The translations under genes and the position numbers were made by a program. Positions 1-8,403 of a DNA stretch of 64,000 nucleotides are shown in pieces. Numbering within the stretch: the stretch's first letter is position 1; every line of letters begins with the position of its first letter. The notes beneath the pieces are model-generated. The model did not search any database. It was not told the DNA's origin and saw only the letters and a program-made list of their open reading frames with translations. The stretch lies in the NCBI RefSeq assembly GCF_037154015.1, contig NZ_JBANRL010000001.1:806001-870000 (forward strand), in the 5' to 3' direction. The stretch is from Altererythrobacter aquiaggeris (GTDB lineage Bacteria > Pseudomonadota > Alphaproteobacteria > Sphingomonadales > Sphingomonadaceae).

Positions 1-877
1 TGGGGCAATACACCTCTGATACGCTTGGATGGAATTTCAGCCAGCGGGCGATTTCCAGCGCCGAGCTGGTTTGTTTCTTTAGCCGCACATCCAATGTCCG
101 CAGCCCGCGCAGCGCGAGCGCCGCGTCGTCGGGTGATACCACATGGCCCAGGGTTTGCGCAGTTTGCCGAAGCAAACCATGATACCGCTTGCCTGCCGAA
201 ACACTTCCCATCATCAGATCGGAATGACCGCCGATGTGTTTGGTCAGCGCCATGATCGTCATGTCGCATCCATGCTCCAGAGCCGGGAAGCCGAGCGGCG
301 TAGCCCAAGTGTTATCGATCATGCTGACAGCGCCATATTCACGCGCAATCGCGGCGATTGACGGCGTATCGCAAACCTCCATAGTCAGAGATCCCGGGCT
401 CTCTAGCAGAACAGCCCTGGTTCTCTCGCAAAATTGCGCATGAAAACCTTCCAGATCGAGCGGATCAAAAAACCGGGTTTCGACGCCGAGACGTTTGAAT
501 AAACCCGCCGCCATATTGCGACTGGGTTCGTAGGCGTTGTCCGTCATCAGCAATACATCGCCAGGTGTCAGAACGCTCAGCAAAGCGCCGGAAATTGCTG
601 CCACCCCGCTTGGATATAAAACCGTACCGAAAGCGCCGGGTTCAAGCTGGGTCAAAGCATCGGCCAGCGCCCACTGCGTCGGCGCGCCTCTGCGTCCGTA
701 AAAAAACCGGCCATCGGCGTTGCCCTTTGTGCCATCCTTCAGGGCCGCGCAATTTTCGTAAAGGTGGGTGCTCGCGCGCCACACAGGCGGATTGACAACA
801 GCGCCCGTCCATTCAGGTTTTCTACCAGCGCCAACCAGACGGGTGGCCGGTTTCAGGTTGCCGCTTTTGTCACTCAC
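1..877 (-). CDS. metC: Cystathionine beta-lyase (partial, cut by window start)
   Basis: PLP-dependent lyase of the Cys/Met metabolism family, expected to cleave cystathionine to homocysteine, pyruvate and ammonia in the cytoplasm. The first 292 residues are visible; the C-terminus lies outside the window. The motif ALTKHIGGHSD places the PLP-binding lysine near residue 213, close to its place in E. coli MetC. The segments RFFYGRRGAPTQ and LYPSGVAAI are typical of the family. The GTG start overlaps the TGA stop of the upstream sulfurtransferase gene (GTGA), so the two are probably translationally coupled. A related gamma-synthase or gamma-lyase is possible, but the sequence looks most like MetC. 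Confidence 0.88.
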   Translation of the reverse strand, partial: MSDKSGNLKPATRLVGAGRKPEWTGAVVNPPVWRASTHLYENCAALKDGTKGNADGRFFYGRRGAPTQWALADALTQLEPGAFGTVLYPSGVAAISGALLSVLTPGDVLLMTDNAYEPSRNMAAGLFKRLGVETRFFDPLDLEGFHAQFCERTRAVLLESPGSLTMEVCDTPSIAAIAREYGAVSMIDNTWATPLGFPALEHGCDMTIMALTKHIGGHSDLMMGSVSAGKRYHGLLRQTAQTLGHVVSPDDAALALRGLRTLDVRLKKQTSSALEIARWLKFHPSVSEVYCP

Positions 878-1716
878 GCGGGGCCCGTGGCCTTGGGTGT
901 TTCGGGATCGGCACCCCACTCGGCCCAGCTACCGTCATACAGCGCGAGATCCTGTTTACCCAGCAATGCCAGCGCAAACAGCACAACCGACGCTGTTACC
1001 CCGCTGCCGCATGATGTGATGACAGGCCGGCCCAGATCGACGCCAGCCTGCTCGAAAACCAGCCGCAGATCAGCCTCGTCCTTAAATGTGCCATCGGGGT
1101 TGAATAGCGCTGTAAACGGCACATTGCGCGCACCCGGAATGTGTCCTGCTGACATACCGGCACGTGGTTCGTCCATTTCGCCGGTAAACCGCATTTCTCC
1201 CCGCGCATCGACGACCTGTTCGACGGCGCTCGTCAAATTGGCCAGTATTTGCGATTTGGAGCGGATATTCTGCGTGTCCTCCCATGCGGTGTAATGGCGG
1301 TGGCGAAGGCGCTCCACCCCTCCTTGCAAGGGCCGCTTTTCGGCTCTCCATTTTGCCAGTCCGCCGTCCAGAATTGCCACATGATGGGCGCCAAAGGTTT
1401 TGAACATGACCCATGCCCGCGCGGATGTTTTGATATCGCTATCGTCATAAATCACGATCCGGCTGCCATCGCCCAGGCCCAGGCCCTGCATCCGGCTTGC
1501 GAACTGTTCGGGCCTTGGCAAGGCGTGTCCAAAATCGGCGTCGGAATTTCTCAGCGAGGCGATGTCCATGAATACGGCGCCGGGGATATGGGCGGCTTCA
1601 TATTCGGATTTCGCGTCGCGGCCTGCGCTATCCATATGCATCGATGCATCGATGATCCGCAGGTCACTCGACCCGGTCTCGTCAGCAAGCCATTCGGTTG
1701 TAACTAACCGCTCCAT
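874..1716 (-). CDS. sseA: 3-mercaptopyruvate sulfurtransferase (two-domain rhodanese)
   Basis: 280-residue tandem rhodanese that moves sulfur from 3-mercaptopyruvate to thiols or cyanide. The catalytic loop CGSGVTA, with Cys near residue 236, is the form typical of mercaptopyruvate sulfurtransferases rather than thiosulfate rhodaneses. The N-terminal domain (about 1-135) is the inactive rhodanese repeat. I chose the ATG at 1716 because GAGGGA lies 6 nt upstream; an in-frame TTG two codons earlier has no properly spaced site. It is the first gene of a coupled pair with metC, which suits a role in cysteine and methionine sulfur handling. Confidence 0.9.
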   Translation of the reverse strand: MERLVTTEWLADETGSSDLRIIDASMHMDSAGRDAKSEYEAAHIPGAVFMDIASLRNSDADFGHALPRPEQFASRMQGLGLGDGSRIVIYDDSDIKTSARAWVMFKTFGAHHVAILDGGLAKWRAEKRPLQGGVERLRHRHYTAWEDTQNIRSKSQILANLTSAVEQVVDARGEMRFTGEMDEPRAGMSAGHIPGARNVPFTALFNPDGTFKDEADLRLVFEQAGVDLGRPVITSCGSGVTASVVLFALALLGKQDLALYDGSWAEWGADPETPKATGPA

Positions 1717-1779
1717 AGACAATCCCTCTATCGCAACGGGGCAGGGTTAACCGCCATCAACAATCCAGTCGAGCAATTT

Positions 1780-2991
1780 TCATCCCAACCGGCGGGCAAT
1801 CATCTGCCGGATCGTCCGGGGGCCTGCATCAAGCCGGATAGGCTGGAGATTACCTGTCAGCTTGGCTGACTGGACCCCCACCACGAAGGTCATCGGATCG
1901 ACTTGCGTTCCCACATCGTCAAAGGTCAACCGAACGAGCGGCACGAATAAAGCTGCGTTGCCTTGCCTGATCGCGAGGATGGACGAAAGCGGTAGCGTGA
2001 TCGTTCCGCCAAGCTCTACTTTCTCACCCGTTTTAAGGGCGATGCCGGTGTGCCGCGTCTCGAGCATGATCGCAGGATCGGCAAGCTGCTGGCCGATCGG
2101 CAATGACGCATGAGCGGCGATCATATCGGCGCCTATTACCATGGCTTCCGGCTGCACATCGGCACCCGGAGTTATTTCGAGCCGGTAATGCAGCGTGGCA
2201 TTCATCATGCTCATCGCCATGCTTGTTGGGGTAAGAACCACATCAAGCGGTCCTGCGATTGATGACGCAGCCGGGGGCAGCGAAGCCGCAGGCGTTGTTA
2301 GAGAAGGCTCTGGTTCCCTCCGGGCGTCCTGCGGTTCAGGTTCGGCAAAATCACCAACGAAAGGTTGCAGCTTTTCGGCGTCGGGAGCGAGAACTTTATA
2401 AGATTTGCGGCCATAGCGCCAGAACGCTGCACCCGCCAACATCAGGGATGCAATCGCTGCCAGCCCAAGCCACCAGGGTGTCGTCCTGACGAGCGCGGGA
2501 GCGTCAGGACTGTCAGCGGTAACGTCGGCAGGAGGAGCGAGACCCGAGCCCGGCACCACCGGCGTAAAATCATCCGGGCTCTGCTGCGGCGCGGGTTGTA
2601 TCGCTGGCCGGGCCGGGACTGCACCTGATGCCCCTGCGGCGGGCGTCACATCAGGTTGAGATGCTGAAGGGGCAGGAGTGCCTGCCGGGGTGAATCGACG
2701 GTTGGGCTGCGCTGCGGACGGGGTCGCGGACGGAGTCGGAGTAATATTCGTGGGCCTGGGCGTGGGCCGCGGTGCGGCCGTGGGCGCCGGAGTTGGCGCG
2801 GTGATGACCCGCGGCCTTGTTGCGGGCGCATCAGGATCGACCGGGCCCTGGACCTGCGGCGTGGCGGTAGGTGCCGGGGCAGGCTTCAGTTTGAAATCGG
2901 TAACGACGCCGTCACGATCTTGCCCCATCGCAGGAGATGCGACAGCCATCGCTAGAACTAGCGGAAGATAGAGACGGGAAAAACTGTACAT
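1780..2991 (-). CDS. Secreted or membrane-anchored proline-rich protein, function unknown
   Basis: About 403 residues. The N-terminus (MYSFSRLYLPLVLAMAVASP) is a signal peptide ending near AMGQ. A long low-complexity stretch rich in Pro, Ala and Thr follows, then one transmembrane helix (WWLGLAAIASLMLAGAAFW) with a basic stop-transfer. The C-terminal part of roughly 200 residues looks folded and beta-rich. The architecture suggests a periplasmic proline-rich stalk and a cytoplasmic C-terminal domain. An upstream in-frame extension exists, but only this ATG begins a signal peptide. I recognise no family. Confidence 0.72.
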   Translation of the reverse strand: MYSFSRLYLPLVLAMAVASPAMGQDRDGVVTDFKLKPAPAPTATPQVQGPVDPDAPATRPRVITAPTPAPTAAPRPTPRPTNITPTPSATPSAAQPNRRFTPAGTPAPSASQPDVTPAAGASGAVPARPAIQPAPQQSPDDFTPVVPGSGLAPPADVTADSPDAPALVRTTPWWLGLAAIASLMLAGAAFWRYGRKSYKVLAPDAEKLQPFVGDFAEPEPQDARREPEPSLTTPAASLPPAASSIAGPLDVVLTPTSMAMSMMNATLHYRLEITPGADVQPEAMVIGADMIAAHASLPIGQQLADPAIMLETRHTGIALKTGEKVELGGTITLPLSSILAIRQGNAALFVPLVRLTFDDVGTQVDPMTFVVGVQSAKLTGNLQPIRLDAGPRTIRQMIARRLG

Positions 2992-3095
2992 TTGCAAATA
3001 TGGCACCGGACACACGTAGCGCGCTGAATAGGCTCTGAACCCGCAGTGTCCATGAGTGTCTTGTGTTCCGGTGTCTTTAATTGCATCAGCGCGGC

Positions 3096-3569
3096 ATGAC
3101 GGACACACCTTCTCGAACAGACCAGGCGCCCCGGTTTCTGGGTCAACAAACGCCGCTTCCCGAATCTCCCGACGAAGCGAAACTGGATTATGTTCCCAAC
3201 CCGCGTCTCGGGACCCTTTATCTGACGCGCTTTGCCGCTCCCGAATTTACTTCGCTGTGTCCGGTCACTGGCCAGCCCGACTTTGCGCATCTGGTTATCG
3301 ATTATGCACCGGGTGCAACGATTGTTGAATCAAAGTCGCTCAAGCTTTTCCTCGGTTCATTCCGTAATCATGCGGGCTTCCACGAAGATGTTACGGTCGG
3401 CATTGGCCAGAAGCTGGCGGACGAAATGCAGCCGGCATGGTTGCGGATCGGCGGTTACTGGTATCCGCGCGGCGGCATTCCGATTGATGTATTCTGGCAA
3501 ACCGGTGCCCCGCCAGAAGGGCTCTGGGTGCCAGAGCAGGGGGTGGCGAGTTATCGCGGACGCGGATAA
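3096..3569 (+). CDS. queF: NADPH-dependent 7-cyano-7-deazaguanine reductase (QueF)
   Basis: Reduces preQ0 to preQ1 in queuosine biosynthesis. At 157 residues it matches the short single-domain QueF type. The nucleophilic cysteine lies in [14 protein letters not shown] (Cys55), with the acid Asp62 seven residues on. The motif [15 protein letters not shown] is the NADPH and substrate-binding signature. The start is the ATG at 3096; upstream in-frame TTG codons are less likely. It stands alone, divergent from the proline-rich protein gene, with no other queuosine genes nearby. Confidence 0.95.
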   Translation: MTDTPSRTDQAPRFLGQQTPLPESPDEAKLDYVPNPRLGTLYLTRFAAPEFTSLCPVTGQPDFAHLVIDYAPGATIVESKSLKLFLGSFRNHAGFHEDVTVGIGQKLADEMQPAWLRIGGYWYPRGGIPIDVFWQTGAPPEGLWVPEQGVASYRGRG

Positions 3570-3583
3570 ACTCGCCTTCCGGG

Positions 3584-3736
3584 TCAACCCCAGTCTCTAT
3601 CGGATGAACCGGTCAAAGTCTGCGCATTCTCGTTGGACCAACCAAGAATATTTCGCTTTATTTCGGCAAAGTCATAGCCGGCCGCATAAAGGCCAATAGT
3701 GGCGATCAACACTACCAAGACAGATTTCTTGAGCAT
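3584..3736 (-). CDS. Small 50-residue single-pass membrane protein
   Basis: A short frame reading MLKKSVLVVLIATIGLYAAG, then a polar tail with DFAEIKRNIL and SNENAQ. It has a positively charged N-terminus, one hydrophobic helix of about 16 residues and an acidic or polar C-terminus, as in many small inner-membrane proteins. The frame is convergent with queF and ends 14 nt beyond its stop. The ribosome site is weak. Support comes from the amphipathic plan and the absence of any other gene on this stretch. Function unknown. Confidence 0.5.
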   Translation of the reverse strand: MLKKSVLVVLIATIGLYAAGYDFAEIKRNILGWSNENAQTLTGSSDRDWG

Positions 3737-3800
3737 CGTTGCTGCGATGGCAGCAGAGGGGTAAACAAAAGCTTAAGAAATTACGTTGTCTGCCCGGTAA

Positions 3801-3876
<76 letters not shown>

Positions 3877-4007
3877 CTGTATCGTCACGAACTGTATTGT
3901 GGATGACAAGCGGGACGCTCCATGCGTCAGCCCGCATTGAAGGTCCAGCAGATTTTTATTACCCTTCGTCGAACAATGTTTGAATTTGGCCGGACAAGGG
4001 CACAGCA

Positions 4008-4427
4008 ATGGCGGGACTAAAGCAGTTTCGGGGACGAATTTTGGACGATAATACAAGGAAACAGTTACTTTTCGAAGCCAAGCGGAAATCTCGCGGGGTA
4101 TCCTATCTGCTATGGTTATTTCTTGGCTGGTTTGGCGCGCACCGGTTCTATCTTGGCAAAAAAGGTTCTGCCTTCGCGCAGGCCGGGCTCGCACTTCTCG
4201 GGTGGCTTCCGCTGTTCATGGGTTGGGCATTGTTAAGCATCTGGTGGATTGCAGATGCATTTCTGATCCCCGCCATGATTCGGGATGCGCAGAGAGAATT
4301 CTTGAGCGAAATGGGCGTCTCACCAGCGGAAAGTCCGGAAGGTTTTATTGAGCCGCAGCGATTGGCACGTGCCCGGGGTCCCATTCCGGGCAGCAGGGCC
4401 GACACCATCAGCAAGCTGTCATCCTAA
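4008..4427 (+). CDS. TM2 domain-containing membrane protein
   Basis: 139 residues. A cytoplasmic N-terminus of about 30 residues is followed by the TM2 motif YLLWLFLGWFGAHRFYLGKK and a second hydrophobic segment. These are the two helices and the short conserved loop that define TM2 proteins. The C-terminal 50 residues are polar. The ATG at 4008 is the natural start. The stop codon overlaps that of the opposing gene by 4 nt. Bacterial TM2 proteins have no agreed function. Confidence 0.85.
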   Translation: MAGLKQFRGRILDDNTRKQLLFEAKRKSRGVSYLLWLFLGWFGAHRFYLGKKGSAFAQAGLALLGWLPLFMGWALLSIWWIADAFLIPAMIRDAQREFLSEMGVSPAESPEGFIEPQRLARARGPIPGSRADTISKLSS

Positions 4428-5311
4428 ATCGCGCCAAAGGTCCAGCCTTCGGTTTCGGCAATTTCGCGGGTCAGTAATTCTGACGTCCAACGGGCCGGCG
4501 ACTGGGCAACACATCTGAGCCAGGCAGCGGTCAGCACCGCGTCGCTGCTGTGATCGTCAATTTTGCCGTATCCGGTGATTGGGGCCGAACCAAGGTTTGC
4601 CAAAGCTTCATTCAATTCTTCGATAGTCCGTATCTTCGTTCTGGAGGCACTGCGTCCAGCATCCAACGCCGCCATTGCAGTATAAATTTCGCAGATCACA
4701 TTCCCGTTATCGGGCAGCGGGTCCACCGGCCAAATGGCTATTTCACCCGCTAACCGGTTTAACATCCGCATGCCCGTAAGGCTGGATTTGCCCACCTGGG
4801 CGGCCCCGACAAGGTTGAAATTGCTGTATGGTTTGCATCCCATCAACGCCTGCACTTTTTCAGTAACGCGGAATCTGCCGCGTCCATGCTTCGCCCCGTC
4901 AGCGCGGAAATGCGGACCTTCATCCCTGTTCTGGCGGCGGAAATAGGCGGAGAAAACCGGATGGTTGACAAAGCCGGAGGCCGAGAGAAAGGCATCATCT
5001 TTACAAAGCCCGTCAACCATTGCCCACAGGTCGCGCGCATTTCCGGGCGATTGGTGGAAGCCGGGAAAATACGAGCCGCAGTCGGCAAACGGCAAGGATA
5101 TGCCGAAATCGAACCCGACAAGCGTATCGCCGCGCAGTTCGTGTTGCAGGATGGCCAGAATATCCTCTCTCGCCCATCCGGCCCCGGATTTGACCAGCAC
5201 CGGCGGGCCGCCTGCGACATTACAAATGGCAATCGCGATACCTTTTTGTCGCGGTCCGACAGCGCCCGACCAGTCGATCGCACAAAACCATTCAAACCGG
5301 GCGGGGGACAC
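4424..5311 (-). CDS. Predicted RNase H-fold (DUF429-like) protein
   Basis: About 295 residues. The spaced acidic motifs CAIDWSGA near the N-terminus, LVGFDFGISLPF in the middle and DDHSSDAVLTAAWL near the C-terminus follow the pattern of RNase H-like nucleases such as the DUF429 group. I infer a metal-dependent nuclease or an inactive relative; substrate unknown. The start is GTG at 5311, only 8 nt after the rarA stop, with GGGAG inside the end of rarA. Cotranscription with rarA is likely and hints at nucleic-acid metabolism. Confidence 0.6.
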   Translation of the reverse strand: MSPARFEWFCAIDWSGAVGPRQKGIAIAICNVAGGPPVLVKSGAGWAREDILAILQHELRGDTLVGFDFGISLPFADCGSYFPGFHQSPGNARDLWAMVDGLCKDDAFLSASGFVNHPVFSAYFRRQNRDEGPHFRADGAKHGRGRFRVTEKVQALMGCKPYSNFNLVGAAQVGKSSLTGMRMLNRLAGEIAIWPVDPLPDNGNVICEIYTAMAALDAGRSASRTKIRTIEELNEALANLGSAPITGYGKIDDHSSDAVLTAAWLRCVAQSPARWTSELLTREIAETEGWTFGAI

Positions 5312-5319
5312 TGCGCCTG

Positions 5320-6636
5320 CTACTCCCTGCCCCGCGTTGAACGCTTCCAGTAATTCATCCGCTCGATTACCTTGCGTTCGAAGCCGCGCTCGACCGGTTG
5401 GTAATAACTTTGCGGCTCCATCCCGTCAGGCCAGTAATTCGCGCCGGAGTAACCGTCGGGCATGTCATGATCGTAAGCGTAGTCCTTGCCGTATCCGATA
5501 TCCTTCATCAGCTTGGTCGGTGCGTTCAGAATATTGGCGGGAGGAGCCAGTGATCCGGTGTCCACCGCGCTGCGCCAAGCAGCTTTTTGCGCCCTGTATG
5601 CGGCATTTGATTTGGGCGCGGTCGCGCAATAAATGCACGCTTGCGCAATCGCGAGCTCGCCTTCGGGACTGCCGAGAAATTCGAAACTGTCTTTTGCAGC
5701 CAGGCATTGCACCAGCGCTTGCGGGTCGGCGAGGCCGATATCTTCGCTGGCAAAGCGTACCAGCCGGCGCAACACATACAGCGGTTCTTCTCCGGCAGTG
5801 AGCATTCGAGCCAGATAATACAGCGATGCCTGCGGGTCCGATCCGCGCAGGCTTTTATGCAGGGCGGATATCAGATTGTAATGTCCGTCGCGGTCCTTGT
5901 CATAAACGGCGACCCTGCGCTGCAGGAATTTGCCCAATGCTGCGGGATCAAGCGGCCGGGTAATGTTGGCTGCGTAAAGCGTTTCCGCCTGATTGAGCAG
6001 GAAGCGGCCATCACCATCAGCCGCGGCAATCAATGCTTCGCGGGCTTCCTGCGTAACTGGTAGCGGGCCTTCGAGAACCTCTGCTTTGTTAAGCAGTTCG
6101 CCAAGTGCAGAAACATCCAGCCGGTGGAGGATCAGAACCTGCGCTCTGCTGAGCAGCGCGGAATTGAGCGCAAAGCTGGGATTTTCGGTTGTTGCCCCGA
6201 CCAGCGTGACCGTGCCGCGTTCCACAAATGGCAAAAATCCATCCTGCTGGGCGCGGTTGAAGCGGTGGATTTCGTCAACAAACAATAATGTGCGCTGGCC
6301 TGCTTCAGCGGCGCGGTCGGCTTCTGCAAATACTTTTTTCAGATCGGCTACGCCTGAAAACACCGCGCTGAGTGCGACAAAACGCATCTTTACGGAATCG
6401 GCCAGCAACCTTGCCGTGCTGGTCTTTCCCGTTCCTGGCGGCCCCCAAAGGATGATCGACGCAAGCCGGCCCGCTGCAACCATCCGGCCGATTGCCCCTT
6501 CGGGACCGATCAGATGATCCTGCCCGATAATCTCGTCGAGCGCGCGAGGGCGCAGCCTGTCAGCAAGCGGAGCATCGGCGCGGGGCTGCGCAAGGCTTGC
6601 TGTTTGCGGTATGTCGTTAGCGAATAGATCGGCCAT
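5320..6636 (-). CDS. rarA: Replication-associated recombination protein A (RarA/MgsA)
   Basis: AAA+ ATPase of the clamp-loader-related RarA/WRNIP1 group, acting at stalled replication forks. 438 residues, a normal length. Walker A is GPPGTGKTSTAR and Walker B is LLFVDEIHRFN; the sensor region GATTENPSFALNSALLSR is intact. The C-terminal region matches the MgsA tetramerisation domain. I prefer the ATG at 6636 (MADLFAND) over a GTG two codons upstream. It heads a pair with the RNase H-like gene. Confidence 0.95.
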   Translation of the reverse strand: MADLFANDIPQTASLAQPRADAPLADRLRPRALDEIIGQDHLIGPEGAIGRMVAAGRLASIILWGPPGTGKTSTARLLADSVKMRFVALSAVFSGVADLKKVFAEADRAAEAGQRTLLFVDEIHRFNRAQQDGFLPFVERGTVTLVGATTENPSFALNSALLSRAQVLILHRLDVSALGELLNKAEVLEGPLPVTQEAREALIAAADGDGRFLLNQAETLYAANITRPLDPAALGKFLQRRVAVYDKDRDGHYNLISALHKSLRGSDPQASLYYLARMLTAGEEPLYVLRRLVRFASEDIGLADPQALVQCLAAKDSFEFLGSPEGELAIAQACIYCATAPKSNAAYRAQKAAWRSAVDTGSLAPPANILNAPTKLMKDIGYGKDYAYDHDMPDGYSGANYWPDGMEPQSYYQPVERGFERKVIERMNYWKRSTRGRE

Positions 6637-6723
6637 GGGCACTACCTAGGGAATACCGGCGAATTTGCCATTGGTGATAAAGCGGTTACACTGGAAACAG
6701 GGTCGACCTTTCGGGAGAGGGTT

Positions 6724-7179
6724 ATGAACACGATAGCGCAAAAAACGCCTTGGCACCTGTGGGTAATCGGCGTTGTCACGCTTCTTTTCAACGCAGTTGG
6801 CGCATTGGATTATACAATGTCCCAGCTGAGAAATCGCAGTTATTTGAGCAGTATGGAAGGCTCTTACGATATTACGGTCGATGAAATGATCGCCTATATT
6901 GATTCCTTTCCTGCCTGGGCGAGCGCGAGTTGGGCGCTGGGCGTATGGGGTGCCTTGATCGGGTCGCTGCTGTTGTTATTTCGAAGCCGGTTTGCGGTCT
7001 GGTCGTTTGCCATTTCGATTGCAGGGGTGCTTCTGACCACAATTTATCAATTCAGCGGAACCATGCCTGAAGCGCTGGAAGGCCCGGGCCAGATCGCCTT
7101 TGCCGCGGTAATCTGGGCTGTTACGATCGGATTATTCTTCTACGCCCGCTGGATGACCGCGAAAGGAGTGCTTCGATAA
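6724..7179 (+). CDS. Multipass membrane protein, function unknown
   Basis: 151 residues with about four hydrophobic helices: one near the start (LWVIGVVTLLFNAVGAL), then WALGVWGALIGSLLLLF, WSFAISIAGVLLTTI and IAFAAVIWAVTIGLFFYA. A good ribosome site (GGGAGAGGG) precedes the ATG. The pattern resembles small integral proteins often annotated as sugar-transporter-like hypotheticals in sphingomonads, but I cannot name a function. Its last 48 nt overlap the 3' end of the opposing glycosyltransferase gene. Confidence 0.75.
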   Translation: MNTIAQKTPWHLWVIGVVTLLFNAVGALDYTMSQLRNRSYLSSMEGSYDITVDEMIAYIDSFPAWASASWALGVWGALIGSLLLLFRSRFAVWSFAISIAGVLLTTIYQFSGTMPEALEGPGQIAFAAVIWAVTIGLFFYARWMTAKGVLR

Positions 7180-8328
7180 TTTCCGGCCCTCGCCGGACAC
7201 CAGTCGCACATAGGTTTGCGCCACTGCCTGATTGATACGGTCCCAGCTGAATTCGCGGCTGCGCGCCTCGCCAGCGTGGCCATGTTCGATCCGCAAAGCC
7301 GCGTTTCGGATATAGTTTTCCAAGGCATCTGCGAAGGCTGCGCGTTTACCCGGTTCGACCAGTTTGCCGCAGACGCCGTCCTGCACCAGGTTCTGGCTGC
7401 CGGTCGCTTCGCTGGCGACAACCGGAATGCCGCACGCCATGGCCTCGAGTGTGACGTTGCCAAACGTTTCGGTAATCGAAGGATTGAAAAATATGTCCGC
7501 ACTGGCCAGCGCGCGGCCCAGATCAGCGCCGGTTTGAAAGCCCACGAAGCGGCCGCCGGGCAATCGTTCCTCAAACCATTCGCGCGCCGGACCATCACCG
7601 ATTACCAGAACTTCATGATCGATCCCGCGGCCGCTTAATTGGGCAATGGTATCCGCAAACACATCCAGCCCTTTTTCCATCACCAGTCTGCCGAGAAATG
7701 CCACCGCAACAGCATCATCGGCGATGCCCACCTTGCGGCGCCATTCCATGTCGCGTTTGTCCGACCTGAAAATCGTCCGGTCGACCCCGCGTGACCAGAT
7801 CGAAATGTCATCGCCCATACCTTGCTCGCGCAAGGTTTCGACCATGCTCCGGGATGGCGCGACCAGGGCATCACAGCGCCGGTAAAAACGGCGGAGCGCA
7901 GATACCATCACTGGTTCGATAAACCCCAGTTTGTAATAGCGGGGATATGTTTCGAACCGCGTGTGGACAGAGGCCAGGATCGGCAGCTTTCGTTCGCGCG
8001 CCCAACTGACGGCGCGGTGCCCCGCCAGATCGGGTGATGACACATGCACGATATCCGGATTGAACGACTCCAGATCGGCTTTGACCGCGCCATGCAGACC
8101 TAACGGGAAACGATATTCGCCGCGCCCGGGGAAGGGGATCGATGGAACCGAAACCAGATCGCCGGTGGGCGCAAATGCCGGTTCGGCTACGGTTGGTGCA
8201 TAAACCCGAACGTTGGCCCCTTGGCGCAGCAGATAGTCCACCAGCCGGTTGAGCGCCTGGTTCGCACCGTCACGGACGTAATTGTAATTGCCGCTGAACA
8301 GGGCGATACGAAGATCGTCAATTTGCAT
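7132..8328 (-). CDS. Glycosyltransferase family 4 protein
   Basis: 398-residue GT-B fold retaining glycosyltransferase. The N-terminal acceptor domain starts ALFSGNYNYVRDGANQAL. The C-terminal nucleotide-sugar domain carries FLGRLVMEKGLDVF and the E-x7-E motif ETFGNVTLE, followed by AMACGIPVVASEATG. The family transfers sugars to lipids or glycans at the cytoplasmic face of the membrane. The closest resemblance is to diacylglycerol or phosphatidylinositol glycosyltransferases, but the acceptor cannot be told from sequence. GGGGGTGAG lies just before the ATG. Confidence 0.87.
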   Translation of the reverse strand: MQIDDLRIALFSGNYNYVRDGANQALNRLVDYLLRQGANVRVYAPTVAEPAFAPTGDLVSVPSIPFPGRGEYRFPLGLHGAVKADLESFNPDIVHVSSPDLAGHRAVSWARERKLPILASVHTRFETYPRYYKLGFIEPVMVSALRRFYRRCDALVAPSRSMVETLREQGMGDDISIWSRGVDRTIFRSDKRDMEWRRKVGIADDAVAVAFLGRLVMEKGLDVFADTIAQLSGRGIDHEVLVIGDGPAREWFEERLPGGRFVGFQTGADLGRALASADIFFNPSITETFGNVTLEAMACGIPVVASEATGSQNLVQDGVCGKLVEPGKRAAFADALENYIRNAALRIEHGHAGEARSREFSWDRINQAVAQTYVRLVSGEGRKLSKHSFRGHPAGVEE

Positions 8329-8403
8329 CTCTCACCCCCTGGTCGCCGGTTGCAACCGCCTGGCAGATTGCGGGAATTTCCGCGATCACCGCCTACTACA
8401 CGT

